Assembly: GCA_038330365.1 (NCBI GenBank)
Contig: JBBQNY010000007.1
Location: 1 to 40,733 of the forward strand
Length of the DNA stretch: 40,733 nt
Reading direction: 5' to 3'
Source: JBBQNY01 sp038330365
Lineage (GTDB): Bacteria > Pseudomonadota > Gammaproteobacteria > Xanthomonadales > Ahniellaceae
The notes below the pieces were generated by a model. The model had not been told where the DNA came from. It worked only from the letters and a program-made list of their open reading frames with translations, and ran no database searches. This document shows positions 28,354 to 37,035 of the stretch, piece by piece (position 1 is the first letter of the stretch; every line of letters starts with the position of its first letter). Position numbers and translations under genes: made by a program.

Positions 28354-28702
28354 CGCAGGCGACTAGGCTCTGCGCATCCTGCGCTCGCCAAGTCGCATCC
28401 AGCCGGAAACATCCTGTTTCCGGCGTTCGGCGGGGCGCGGCAGTTCCGCGCCAGAGCTCCGCCTCACCCTCCGCAGGCGACTAGGCTCTGCGCATCCTGC
28501 GCTCGCCAAGTCGCATCCAGCCCAACACTTCCTGTGTTGGGCGTTCGCCGACGCGCGCGTTTCGGCGCGATGGGGATGTGGGTGACCTTGCGCAGGCGAC
28601 TAGGCTCTGCGCATCCTGCGCTCGCCAAGTCGCATCCGGCCCAACACTTCCTGTGTTGGGCGTTCGCCGACGCGCGCGCCAGTGGCGCGCAAGCGCGTCG
28701 GC
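28354..28702. repeat. Tandem array of three ~118-bp structured repeat units
   Basis: Unit heads start at 28354, 28472 and 28591 (period 118 and 119). The first 47-51 bp are identical in all three, and units 2 and 3 agree over 88 bp with one difference. Each unit has three foldable parts. First, a head with GCGACT...AGTCGC around GCGCA-TCC-TGCGC. Second, a 9-bp stem with a 5-nt loop: GCCGGAAAC/GTTTCCGGC in unit 1 but GCCCAACAC/GTGTTGGGC in units 2 and 3. Third, a GC-rich terminal hairpin that also differs in sequence between units but still pairs well in units 1 and 3. The third unit ends exactly at the xerD stop codon. Confidence 0.9.
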
Positions 28703-29632
28703 TCACCCCCTCGGGTGGTGATTGCGATGGAGGGTCTTGAGGCCTTCGCGTGCGATCTGCGTGTAGATCTGGGTCGTGGATAGGGATGTGTGCCCGAGCA
28801 GCAGTTGCAGGACACGCAGGTCCGCGCCGTGGTTGAGCAGATGCGTGGCGAATGAGTGCCGCAGGACGTGCGGCGACAGTCGGCCGGGATCGAGGCCCGC
28901 AATCACGGCGTAGCGCTTGATCTGCCGCCAGAAGACCTGCCGGGTCTGCGCCGCGCCACGCGCACCCGGAAACAGAGCGGCGCTGCCACCGGCGACCTGC
29001 AACGTGGGGCGAGCCTCTTCGAGAAAACGCGACAGCCACGCCTGAGCTTCGTCGCCCATCGGCACGAGCCGGTCCTTGCCACCCTTGCCGCGCACGCGCA
29101 CCACACCCTGGCGCAGATTCAAGGCGTCGATGCCGAGGGTCACGAGCTCGGAGACGCGCAGTCCGCAGGCATACATCAGCTCAAGCATGGCTCGATCGCG
29201 CATCCCGGCGGGCGTGGCCACGTCGGGCGCGTCCAGCAGGGCCTCGACCTCGCGCTCGGTCAATGGGCGCGGCAATTTGCGCGGCAGTCGGGGCGCTTCG
29301 ATGCGCGCGGTCGGATCGGCCGCAATGCGTCCCTGGCGAAGCCAGAGGCGATAGCAATGGCGGAGCGAAGACAGCCAGCGCGCGTTGCTGCGCGCCTGGT
29401 AGCCGGCGCCGAGTCGATCAGCGAGACAGGAATGCACTGCGGCCCGATCAGCCGCAAGCAAGGACGATCCGCGACCGGCGAGCCAGCCCGCGAAGGCGCG
29501 CAGATCCGTGCGATAGGCCTGCTGCGTGCTTGCTGCGAGCCCGGATTCCGACCACGCCTGTTCAATGAATACTTCGATGATGGCGGCATCTGCAGCGCTG
29601 GGTGGCGGCAGCGGTTCGCGTCGGGGGTTCAT
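28703..29632 (-). CDS. xerD: Tyrosine recombinase XerD
   Basis: A 309-residue site-specific recombinase that resolves chromosome dimers at dif with XerC and FtsK. The N-terminal SAM-like core-binding domain spans about 18-105. The catalytic domain has R159 (ACGLRVSEL), K183 (RGKGGKDR), H255 and R258 (HVLRHSFATHLL), H281 (LLGHTSLSTTQIY) and the nucleophile Y290. The C-terminal end LHRNHHPRG matches the XerD ending of E. coli. Together with dsbC next door this marks the housekeeping enzyme and not a phage integrase. The ATG at 29632 gives the normal length; 23 further in-frame codons upstream look non-coding. The stop lies at the edge of the repeat array. Confidence 0.93.
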   Translation of the reverse strand: MNPRREPLPPPSAADAAIIEVFIEQAWSESGLAASTQQAYRTDLRAFAGWLAGRGSSLLAADRAAVHSCLADRLGAGYQARSNARWLSSLRHCYRLWLRQGRIAADPTARIEAPRLPRKLPRPLTEREVEALLDAPDVATPAGMRDRAMLELMYACGLRVSELVTLGIDALNLRQGVVRVRGKGGKDRLVPMGDEAQAWLSRFLEEARPTLQVAGGSAALFPGARGAAQTRQVFWRQIKRYAVIAGLDPGRLSPHVLRHSFATHLLNHGADLRVLQLLLGHTSLSTTQIYTQIAREGLKTLHRNHHPRG

Positions 29633-29862
29633 CCAACGACCTGCCGGCGGACAGCGCGATTTCGACGGCATGATGTGCAGCCGACCCGCAGGCGGGTGCA
29701 AGCGTCATCGCGCTTGCCGACCTTCCAGGCAAGACCCGGATGCAAGTCTGTGGTCTTCCCGCTCATCACTCGTTCTTTTGTAATCAGTCGGTTGGGCCGC
29801 TTTGTCTGCACGCCGGCGTGACATTGATCAGAGGGTCGTTGACGACTCTATCATTCGCGCCG

Positions 29863-30324
29863 ATGAGCATCGATTCGAACAAAGACCCGGAAGTTCATGC
29901 CCGCGCTCCGCTCGAAGCGGCCGCAACTGCGCCAGTCTGGAGAAGGGTCGTGGCCGGCATCTACGACCTGCTGGTCGTGATCGCGCTCTGGTTCGCGACT
30001 GCGGCCGCGGCGCTCGCGGTCACACGCGGCAATCTCGATCCCGCGCACCCGCTTTTCCGCGGTGCGCTGCTGCTGGTGCTGCTTTCCTATTTCGCGCTGT
30101 CCTGGCGGCACGGCGGGCAGAGCATCGGTGCACGCGCGTGGCGGCTGCGCGTGGAGCGCAACGCAGGCGGACTGCTCGATGCCCGCCACGCCTGGCTGCG
30201 CGCCGTTGTGATGTGCGTCGGTGCCGTGCCGATCGGGCTGGGCACGCTGATGGCGTGGCTGGATCCGGCGCGACGCAGCCTGCAGGATCGGGTCGTCGAC
30301 TCGCGCGTGGTGCGCTGGCCCTGA
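29863..30324 (+). CDS. RDD family membrane protein
   Basis: A small inner-membrane protein of 153 residues. After a polar N-terminus the RDD-type signature appears as WRRVVAGIYDLLVVIALWF (the Arg and Asp are typical), with three hydrophobic segments near 32-52, 67-80 and 108-128 and the family ending SLQDRVVDSRVV. RDD proteins are of mostly unknown function, some linked to ion transport. It runs divergently from xerD across a 230-bp gap and converges on lptG. TTGATC and TCTATC with 17 bp between them (29824-29852) are a weak candidate promoter that would give a very short leader. Confidence 0.82.
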   Translation: MSIDSNKDPEVHARAPLEAAATAPVWRRVVAGIYDLLVVIALWFATAAAALAVTRGNLDPAHPLFRGALLLVLLSYFALSWRHGGQSIGARAWRLRVERNAGGLLDARHAWLRAVVMCVGAVPIGLGTLMAWLDPARRSLQDRVVDSRVVRWP

Positions 30325-30382
30325 AGCCAATGCCGCCGATTGCAGGGCTGCGCCCCGCGACCCTGATCGATGCCGCGAGAGC

Positions 30383-31468
30383 CTAAACCGCCTTGCGGAA
30401 CCACCAGGTCGCCAGCAGCGCCACCAGCAGCGAGGGCAGCGCATTGGCAAGGCGCACATCGATGGAATAGACGTCGGCCACATTGACCAGGGCACGCTGC
30501 CCGAAGAAAAACCCGGTCACGAGCAGCAGGCCGATCAACAGGCGCTTGCCCATGCCGCCGGTACGCAGCGAGCCGAACGCAAACGGCACGGCAGCAACCA
30601 CCAGCATCAACACGTTCAGCGGGAAAAACAGCCTTGCCCAGAGGGCTGTGCGGAAAGCCTGCGTCTGCAGCGCGTTGCGTTGCTGATAGTCGATACCCGA
30701 CATGAGATCGACAACCGGCAGATAGCGCTCGCGAACCAGGCCGAGATTGAGCAGCTTCGGATCCAGGGTCGAAGCCCAACGCAGTGTGGGCAACTTGCGG
30801 CTTTCGACGGAATCCTTGAGAAAGCGCATGCGCAGCACATCGTGCAACTGCCAGCTACTGCCGTCGTGGCTGCCTCGCGCTGCCGTCGAGATGCGCTGCA
30901 GCTGACCTGCAGACGTGAATTCGTAGATCCGCAACTGCTGCAGTTCCAGGCTGCCGTCGCGGCTTTGTCCCGAGCGGGCGTTGATCAGCACATCGCCTTC
31001 GCGAGCCCAGAGGCCGCCGCCGCCGGAAGCGATCCGGTTCTGCGACTTGGCGCCTGCTGCAACCGACTGAGCGCGGCGTTCGCCTGCCGGCCCGATGGTT
31101 TCGCCCATGACGACGACCAGAAGCGTCAGGACCGCAACCGAGCCCACCACGGCAAGACAGATTCGCAATCGCGACATGCCGCCGGCGCGCATCGCCGTGA
31201 TCTCGGCGGTCGCCGCAAGTGACCCCAGCCCCAGCAGCGAACCGATCACCGCCGCAACACCGAAAAGGTCGTAGCAGCGCCGGGGCAACGTCAGGGCGAC
31301 ATAGGTCAACGCCGTGCCGAGGGTATAGGAGCCGCGACCGATGTCCTCGAGCTCCTGCACCAGCGCCACGAACGCGTCGAAACCCACCAGCACCACCCAG
31401 ACACCGATAACCGCGCCCAGCACGTTGCGACCGATGAGCCGGTCGATGGTCAGCGGCGCGAATCTCAA
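30383..31468 (-). CDS. lptG: LPS export permease LptG
   Basis: A 361-residue inner-membrane subunit of the LptB2FG transporter that lifts LPS from the inner membrane to the LptC/A bridge. It has the usual six membrane helices, three at each end, around a periplasmic beta-jellyroll (GGLWAREGDVLINARSG, LRIYEFTSAGQLQRISTAA, WQLHDVLRMRF). The open frame continues far upstream with no plausible protein. The TTG at 31468 gives an N-terminus (MRFAPLTIDRLIGRN after initiation) and length that match LptG (360 in E. coli), so I chose it despite a poor ribosome site. lptF, normally between lptG and the divergent pepA, is not present here. Confidence 0.9.
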   Translation of the reverse strand: MRFAPLTIDRLIGRNVLGAVIGVWVVLVGFDAFVALVQELEDIGRGSYTLGTALTYVALTLPRRCYDLFGVAAVIGSLLGLGSLAATAEITAMRAGGMSRLRICLAVVGSVAVLTLLVVVMGETIGPAGERRAQSVAAGAKSQNRIASGGGGLWAREGDVLINARSGQSRDGSLELQQLRIYEFTSAGQLQRISTAARGSHDGSSWQLHDVLRMRFLKDSVESRKLPTLRWASTLDPKLLNLGLVRERYLPVVDLMSGIDYQQRNALQTQAFRTALWARLFFPLNVLMLVVAAVPFAFGSLRTGGMGKRLLIGLLLVTGFFFGQRALVNVADVYSIDVRLANALPSLLVALLATWWFRKAV

Positions 31469-31623
31469 GGACGCGCCCGGAGCACGGGGTCGAGTGCCGC
31501 ACCGGCAGCGCTGACCGCCACCGGCGAGTCGGGATGCGGGTAGTGACTGCAGCAGCAGAACGACGGCATGCGAAAGCGACCTCGTCAGACGGAATGCATC
31601 GGGGCACCGGCAAACCCGGCTGT

Positions 31624-31629
31624 TAGACT
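31624..31629 (+). promoter_or_regulatory. Possible -10 element of the pepA promoter
   Basis: TAGACT inside GTTAGACTGCGG resembles a -10 box; the hexamer 17 bp upstream matches -35 at only three positions. A GGGGC-TCTT-GCCCC hairpin (31651-31664) would lie in the leader. The remaining lptG-pepA intergenic sequence (31469-31751) shows no gene. Confidence 0.3.
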
Positions 31630-31751
31630 GCGGGGCTGCCGCGCGGCGTTGGGGCTCTTGCCCCGCGCAGTGACCGGCGCGCGGGCAGTTTAGCCCGAAT
31701 CCCCAACCTTCCCGACCCGTGACGCCACGGGCACGACAGTGGATGAAAGAC

Positions 31752-33242
31752 ATGTCATTGACCCCGCTCCGCTTCCGTCTCAGCTCCGATTCGCCGGCCA
31801 CGGCCGCCGCCGGGGCGCTGGTGGTGGGCCTGTTCGAAGACGGCACGCTGACCACCGCGGCCGCGGAAGTCGACGCAGCCAGCAAGGGCGCGTTGCGCCG
31901 CCTGCTCGACAATGGCGATGCCAGCGGACGCAGCGGACGCCACGCCTGGCTGACCGGAATCGAGGAGCTGTCGACCCCGCGCGTGCTGGTGGTGGGCCTC
32001 GGCGACATGCGCAAGTTCGACCGCGGTCGCTTCGTGCGCAGCTGCCGGGATGCGGCGCGTGCACTGCGTGGCGGTGCTGCACGACATGCGCTCTGCTATC
32101 TGGCCGAGGTTGACGTGAAAGGCACTGACGCCGAGTGGCGTCTGCGCCAGGCGGCGCTCGCTTTCGACTATGAGCATTACCGGTTCGAGGCGATGCGCAA
32201 GATTCCCGCGCACGACACCCTGCTCGACGCTGTCGATTTCCGGAGTTCCGCGGACGCGTCGGGGATCGCGCGTGCGCAGGCCATCGCGACTGGCATCCGC
32301 CTGGCGCGCGAACTCGGCAACATGCCGCCCAACGTCTGCACGCCCGACTATCTGGCGGAACAGGCCGCAGCATTGGCGAAAGACAATGCGCGCGTCGCGT
32401 TCGAGGCGCTGGATGCCGACGAGATGCGCAAGCTCGGCATGAATGCGCTGCTTGCCGTCGGCGACGGCAGCGCCAACAAGCCGCGTCTGATCCTGCTGCG
32501 CTGGAACGGTGCCGCCAACGCCGACGCCGCGCCGCTGGCACTTGTCGGCAAGGGCATCACCTTCGACACGGGCGGCACCAACATCAAGCCCAGCGCCGGC
32601 ATGGAAGAAATGAAGTACGACATGTGTGGTGGCGCGGGCGTGCTCGGCACGTTCGCGGCCTGCGTGTTGATGGAGCTTCCGATCAATCTGGTCTGCGCCG
32701 TGCCCACGGCCGAGAACATGCCGGACGGCGCCGCCTATCGGCCGAGTGACATCCTCACCACGCTTTCGGGCAAGACGGTCGAAGTGCTCAACACCGATGC
32801 CGAGGGTCGCTTGATCCTGTGCGACGCGCTGACCTATGTGGTGGATCGATTCAAGCCCTCCACCGTGATCGATGTGGCGACCCTGACCGGCGCCTGCGTG
32901 GTGGCACTCGGGGCTCACGCCACTGGCCTCATGACGCAACACGACGACCTCGCCGATGAGCTCATCGACGCGGGTCAGGACTCCTGGGATCGCGCGTGGC
33001 GGCTGCCGCTCTGGGACGACTACCAGTGCCAGCTGGACAGCGTCAGCGCGGACTTCACCAATCTCGGCTCGCGCTGGGGCGGCGCCATCACCGCGGGATG
33101 TTTCCTCTCGCGTTTTGTCGAAAACCAGCGCTGGGCCCATCTCGACGTGGCGGGCAGCGCCAGCACCGAGGGTCGCAAGGGCAGCGCAACCGGCCGGCCC
33201 GTGGGTCTTCTGAGCGAATGGCTGCTGCGGCAGTCCGCCTGA
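31752..33242 (+). CDS. pepA: Leucyl aminopeptidase (M17)
   Basis: A 496-residue cytosolic, two-metal aminopeptidase; in E. coli it also binds DNA in Xer recombination at ColE1 cer and regulates carAB. The catalytic domain has K267 and D272 in VGKGITFDTGG, D290 in MKYDMCGGAGV, and the signature NTDAEGRL at 347-354. The N-terminal macro-like domain is about 1-160. The ATG at 31752 was preferred; in-frame ATGs at 31743 and 31719 cannot be excluded. pepA is followed closely by holC and valS, the order common in gammaproteobacteria. Confidence 0.95.
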   Translation: MSLTPLRFRLSSDSPATAAAGALVVGLFEDGTLTTAAAEVDAASKGALRRLLDNGDASGRSGRHAWLTGIEELSTPRVLVVGLGDMRKFDRGRFVRSCRDAARALRGGAARHALCYLAEVDVKGTDAEWRLRQAALAFDYEHYRFEAMRKIPAHDTLLDAVDFRSSADASGIARAQAIATGIRLARELGNMPPNVCTPDYLAEQAAALAKDNARVAFEALDADEMRKLGMNALLAVGDGSANKPRLILLRWNGAANADAAPLALVGKGITFDTGGTNIKPSAGMEEMKYDMCGGAGVLGTFAACVLMELPINLVCAVPTAENMPDGAAYRPSDILTTLSGKTVEVLNTDAEGRLILCDALTYVVDRFKPSTVIDVATLTGACVVALGAHATGLMTQHDDLADELIDAGQDSWDRAWRLPLWDDYQCQLDSVSADFTNLGSRWGGAITAGCFLSRFVENQRWAHLDVAGSASTEGRKGSATGRPVGLLSEWLLRQSA

Positions 33243-33248
33243 TTCCGC

Positions 33249-33680
33249 ATGGCGCGTGCCGACTTCTACCTGATCGCCAAGCCGCGCTTCCGCGCCGAAC
33301 CCCTGCGGCTGGTGTGCGAACTGGCGCGGCGCGCGTACGAGAGCGGGCAGCCAACTCTGGTGCTGGTACGCGATGCGGAGCAGGCTGAAGAGCTCGATGA
33401 TCTGATGTGGTCGTTCGATGCCGATGCCTATCTGCCCCACCAGATCGCCGGCATGGCTGAAATCGAGGACGACGCGGTCACGCCGATCCTCATCGTGCCA
33501 CCGGAGATCGATGCGCCCACGCGCGCGCTGGTCATCAACCTGCGCGATGCGCCCGTGACCGGGGATTTCGCGCGCGTGCTCGAAGTCGTACCGGCGGACG
33601 CGAACGCGCGCGAACCCCTGCGCGCGCGCTGGCGGGCCTACCAGCAACGCGGCCTGGAACTCGCCAAGCACGACATGTAA
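33249..33680 (+). CDS. holC: DNA polymerase III chi subunit
   Basis: A 143-residue clamp-loader accessory subunit that links the replisome to single-strand binding protein. It shows the chi pattern: ADFYLIAKPRFRAEPLRLVCELARRAY at the start, TLVLVRDAEQAEELDDLMWSFD, and the PHQIAG loop near residue 60. The length is close to E. coli HolC (147). It begins 6 bp after the pepA stop, so it is probably cotranscribed with pepA, and it shows no clear ribosome site of its own. Confidence 0.92.
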   Translation: MARADFYLIAKPRFRAEPLRLVCELARRAYESGQPTLVLVRDAEQAEELDDLMWSFDADAYLPHQIAGMAEIEDDAVTPILIVPPEIDAPTRALVINLRDAPVTGDFARVLEVVPADANAREPLRARWRAYQQRGLELAKHDM

Positions 33681-33716
33681 CGCACTCTCCGTTCCTTCCC
33701 TCCACCCCGCTTTCGC

Positions 33717-33804
33717 AGGAGCGCGCTCGCGCGCGATGGCGCAATGCACGCACGTGCCTCGCGTTCCAATCTGGCATGACGCCATCGCGCGCCAGCGCGC
33801 TCCT
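33717..33804. repeat. Inverted pair of REP-type palindromes (BIME-like)
   Basis: Two 25-bp arms (33717-33741 and 33780-33804) are inverted copies with one mismatch, separated by 38 bp. Each begins AGGAGCGCGCT and ends GCGCGATGGCG, and each contains a smaller GC palindrome. The second is preceded on its own strand by TGT, giving the TGTAGGAGC start typical of REP elements in Xanthomonadales and Pseudomonas. It lies in the holC-valS gap. Confidence 0.88.
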
Positions 33805-33901
33805 ACATGTTTCCGTCTGCGCGCGGCCTTGCTGGAATGGCGCGCGAGGGCAGCCTCACCGTCGAGCGACATCGCGCCGACGAAGGCGGGATACGAGCAC
33901 C

Positions 33902-33907
33902 TACAAT
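33902..33907 (+). promoter_or_regulatory. Possible -10 box of the valS promoter
   Basis: TACAAT matches the -10 consensus at five of six positions and lies 29 bp before the valS ATG. The region 16-18 bp upstream has no good -35, so confidence is limited. Confidence 0.4.
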
Positions 33908-33936
33908 TCCTCTTTGCAATCCAAGATTTCGAATCC

Positions 33937-36759
33937 ATGGACAAGAGTTTCGACCCCGCGCAATTTGAATCCGGCTGGTACGCCTACTGGGAGCAACACG
34001 ACCTGTTCGCGCCCACCGGCGAAGGCGAGCCCTACTCGATTCTGCTGCCGCCGCCGAATGTCACCGGCACCCTGCACATGGGGCACGCTTTCCAGCACAC
34101 GCTGCAGGACGCCCTCATCCGCTATCACCGGATGCGCGGCTTCGACACGCTCTGGCAGATGGGAACGGACCACGCGGGTATCGCCACCGAAATGGTGGTT
34201 GGGCGCAATCTCGCCGCGTCCGGTCTCAGCCGCGACGCGTTGGGCCGCGAGGCGTTCGTCGAGCGCGTATGGGAATGGAAGCGCGAGTCGGGTGACACCA
34301 TCGAGCGCCAGATGCGGCGGCTGGGAACGTCGGGTGACTGGTCGCGCACGGTCTTCACCATGGACCCGGCACCATCCGACGCGGTCATCGAGGCTTTCGT
34401 GCGCCTGCACGAGGAGGGGCTCGTCTATCGGGGCAAGCGCCTGGTCAACTGGGATCCGGTCCTCAAGACCGCGATCTCCGATCTCGAGGTGGTCAGCGAG
34501 GAAGAGGACGGCTTCCTCTGGTCGATCCGCTATCCCTTCGCCGATGCGTCGACCCGCGGGCCGGGCGACGAGGACGGCCTCACGGTCGCGACCACCCGAC
34601 CGGAGACCATGCTCGGAGACGTCGCCGTCGCCGTGCATCCCGAAGACGAGCGCTACGCGCACCTGATCGGCGCATCGCTGCGGCTGCCACTCAGCGATCG
34701 CACCATCCCCATCATTGGCGATGACTATGTCGAACGCGAGTTCGGCACCGGCTGCGTCAAGATTACGCCCGCGCACGATTTCAACGATTACGCGATCGGT
34801 CAGCGCCACAAACTGCCGATGCTCAATATATTCACGCCGGATGCAGCCATCGGCGACGAGGCTCCGGCCGCGTATCGCGGACTCGACCGCGCCGCCGCAC
34901 GCAAGCAGGTGCTGGCCGATCTCGAGGCCCAGGGATTTCTGGTCGAGGCCAAGCCGCACAAACTGCAGGTGCCGCGCGGCGATCGCACCGGCCAGATCCT
35001 GGAGCCGTATCTCACCGACCAGTGGTTCGTGCGCATGGACACGCTGGCGGCGCGGGGCCTGGATCTGGTCGAATCCGGCGCCATCGAGTTCGTGCCGCCG
35101 AACTGGATCAGCACCTACCGACACTGGATGCGCAACATCCAGGACTGGTGCATCTCGCGGCAACTGTGGTGGGGGCATCGCATTCCCGCCTGGTACGACG
35201 ACGAAGGCAACATCTTTGTCGGGCGCGACGAGCAGGAAGCGCGCAAACGTGCAGGGCTGGACCCGTCGGTCGCGTTGCGCCAGGACAACGATGTGCTGGA
35301 GACCTGGTTCTCGTCCGGGCTCTGGCCCTTCTCCACGCTGGGCTGGCCCGACGCCGATGCCATGGCGGCGCGCGGCTTCGAGCGCTACCTGCCCTCGAGT
35401 GTGCTCGTCACCGGCTTCGATATCATTTTTTTCTGGGTCGCGCGCATGGTCATGCTCACCGACCATTTCACCGGCCGCGTACCGTTCCGGCATGCCTACA
35501 TCACCGGCCTCGTGCGCGATCGCGAAGGCCAGAAGATGTCGAAATCGAAGGGCAACATCCTCGACCCCATCGATCTCATCGACGGCATCGACCTTGAATC
35601 ACTTCTCGCCAAACGCACCACCGGACTGATGCAGCCGGCGATGGCGAGCCGCATCGACAAAGCGACGCGCCGCGAATTCCCCGATGGCATCGCCGCGTTC
35701 GGTGCCGATGCGCTGCGCTTCACTTTTGCGTCGCTGGCCAGTCACGGCCGCGACATCAAGTTCGATCTTGCACGCTGCGAGGGTTTCAAGAATTTCTGCA
35801 ACAAGATCTGGAACGCAGCGCGCTTCGTGCTGATGCACACCGAGAATGCTGCGACCGACTTCACCGTGGCTGCCGACGCTGTGCCGGTGACGGATGCCGA
35901 AAAGTGGATCCTCGCGCGCCTCAAGGCCACGGCTGCGGAAGTCGAGACGCATCTCGCGGCCTATCGCTTCGATCTTGCAGCCCAGGCGCTGTACGAATTC
36001 ACCTGGAACGATTTCTGCGACTGGTTCCTCGAGCTCGCCAAGCCCGCGCTGATGGCGGATGCGGGCGAAGCCAGCGATGCCGCGGCGGACAGCACGCGGC
36101 GGACTCTGCTCTCAGTGCTCGAGTCCACGCTTCGCCTTCTGCATCCCCTCATGCCGTTCGTGACCGAGGAGATCTGGTTCGAGATCGCACCGCGTGCCGG
36201 CTTCCGCGCCGATCGCGAACAGGGCGACAGCATCAGTCGCCGCCCCTATCCACGAGCGGACGATTTTCCCGAAGACTTCGCCGACGCTGCTGCCCACATC
36301 GCGTGGTTGCAGAACGTGATCACGCCGCTGCGCCGCATCCGCAGCGAGTTGAACGTGTCGCCAGCACGCGCCGTGGTGCTGCTGCTCGCGGACGGCACGC
36401 CCGGGGACCGCGAACGCGTTGAGCGGCTCGCGGCTTCCATCCGTTTCCTGGCCCGCATCGAGTCCATCCGCTGGCTCGATCCCGGTGAAGAGGCGCCCGC
36501 TTCAGCCGCAGGCGTCGCCGGCAACCTCAGGCTGCTGGTGCCGCTTGCCGGTCTGGTCGATCTGGATGCCGAGCGCGTTCGCCTCGGACGGGAGCTCGCG
36601 CGCATCGCGGTGGAAATCTCGAAGTGCGAGGGCAAGCTCGGCAATGCAACCTTTGTCGCCAACGCTCCCGCCGTCGTCGTGGCAACCGAGCGCCAGCGCC
36701 TGGTCGACTGGCAGCAGCAACACGTCGCGTTGTCGGATCAGCGCGCACAACTCGACTGA
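33937..36759 (+). CDS. valS: Valyl-tRNA synthetase
   Basis: A 940-residue class I aminoacyl-tRNA synthetase that charges tRNA-Val and edits mischarged Thr. The HIGH-type motif is HMGH at 47-50 within PPPNVTGTLHMGHAF, and KMSKS is at 533-537. The editing domain lies between them (TTRPETMLGDVAVAVHPED). The anticodon-binding domain and the Val-specific C-terminal coiled coil (about 875-940, LVDLDAERVRLGRELARIA) complete the protein. The ATG at 33937 starts the standard MDKSFDPAQFE N-terminus; 67 upstream codons in frame cover the REP region and are rejected. Confidence 0.97.
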   Translation: MDKSFDPAQFESGWYAYWEQHDLFAPTGEGEPYSILLPPPNVTGTLHMGHAFQHTLQDALIRYHRMRGFDTLWQMGTDHAGIATEMVVGRNLAASGLSRDALGREAFVERVWEWKRESGDTIERQMRRLGTSGDWSRTVFTMDPAPSDAVIEAFVRLHEEGLVYRGKRLVNWDPVLKTAISDLEVVSEEEDGFLWSIRYPFADASTRGPGDEDGLTVATTRPETMLGDVAVAVHPEDERYAHLIGASLRLPLSDRTIPIIGDDYVEREFGTGCVKITPAHDFNDYAIGQRHKLPMLNIFTPDAAIGDEAPAAYRGLDRAAARKQVLADLEAQGFLVEAKPHKLQVPRGDRTGQILEPYLTDQWFVRMDTLAARGLDLVESGAIEFVPPNWISTYRHWMRNIQDWCISRQLWWGHRIPAWYDDEGNIFVGRDEQEARKRAGLDPSVALRQDNDVLETWFSSGLWPFSTLGWPDADAMAARGFERYLPSSVLVTGFDIIFFWVARMVMLTDHFTGRVPFRHAYITGLVRDREGQKMSKSKGNILDPIDLIDGIDLESLLAKRTTGLMQPAMASRIDKATRREFPDGIAAFGADALRFTFASLASHGRDIKFDLARCEGFKNFCNKIWNAARFVLMHTENAATDFTVAADAVPVTDAEKWILARLKATAAEVETHLAAYRFDLAAQALYEFTWNDFCDWFLELAKPALMADAGEASDAAADSTRRTLLSVLESTLRLLHPLMPFVTEEIWFEIAPRAGFRADREQGDSISRRPYPRADDFPEDFADAAAHIAWLQNVITPLRRIRSELNVSPARAVVLLLADGTPGDRERVERLAASIRFLARIESIRWLDPGEEAPASAAGVAGNLRLLVPLAGLVDLDAERVRLGRELARIAVEISKCEGKLGNATFVANAPAVVVATERQRLVDWQQQHVALSDQRAQLD

Positions 36760-37035
36760 GACGCATCGGCGTGGGATCGACAGGATCAGAGCCGAAGCAA
36801 CCCGTTCGCGCTTTCTCGCGGCGTTCGCCATTCGACTCGCAGGACTGCACGCTGCAATGGACGCGGGCGATCGACATCTCTACCCTTGGCGCCGCCCGCG
36901 GTGGCTGGTTTCCGGATCAGACACTGCGCAACCCGAGCGCTTGATACCCCATAACCGATCCCGGTGCCGCTTCGCCGCATCCGGTCTACGTCGTCCGTCC
37001 CTCCGCCTGCCGCACCGCCAGAAAGCGAACCACTC

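Noticed and set aside
28520..28661. Integron attC sites: GCCCAAC and GTTGGGC match the core-site patterns and a tyrosine recombinase is adjacent
   Set aside because: The two core-like heptamers are only 9 nt apart inside one simple hairpin, unlike attC with its long bulged arms. No gene cassettes are present. The recombinase is the housekeeping XerD by its C-terminus and its dsbC neighbour.
28354..28702. CRISPR array
   Set aside because: The period is 118 bp, the sequence between the conserved heads is itself repeated, and no cas genes are present.
28108..29039. ORFs of 76 and 191 codons within and across the repeat region
   Set aside because: They run through the repeat units or antisense to xerD, are Arg/Pro/Ala-rich and have no ribosome sites.
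28703..29632. Phage or island integrase
   Set aside because: The sequence and neighbourhood are those of xerD; no attachment-site repeat or phage gene was seen nearby.
31755..33944. 729-codon minus-strand ORF opposite pepA and holC
   Set aside because: A shadow of genuine, recognised genes; it also crosses the REP doublet, which would not be coding.
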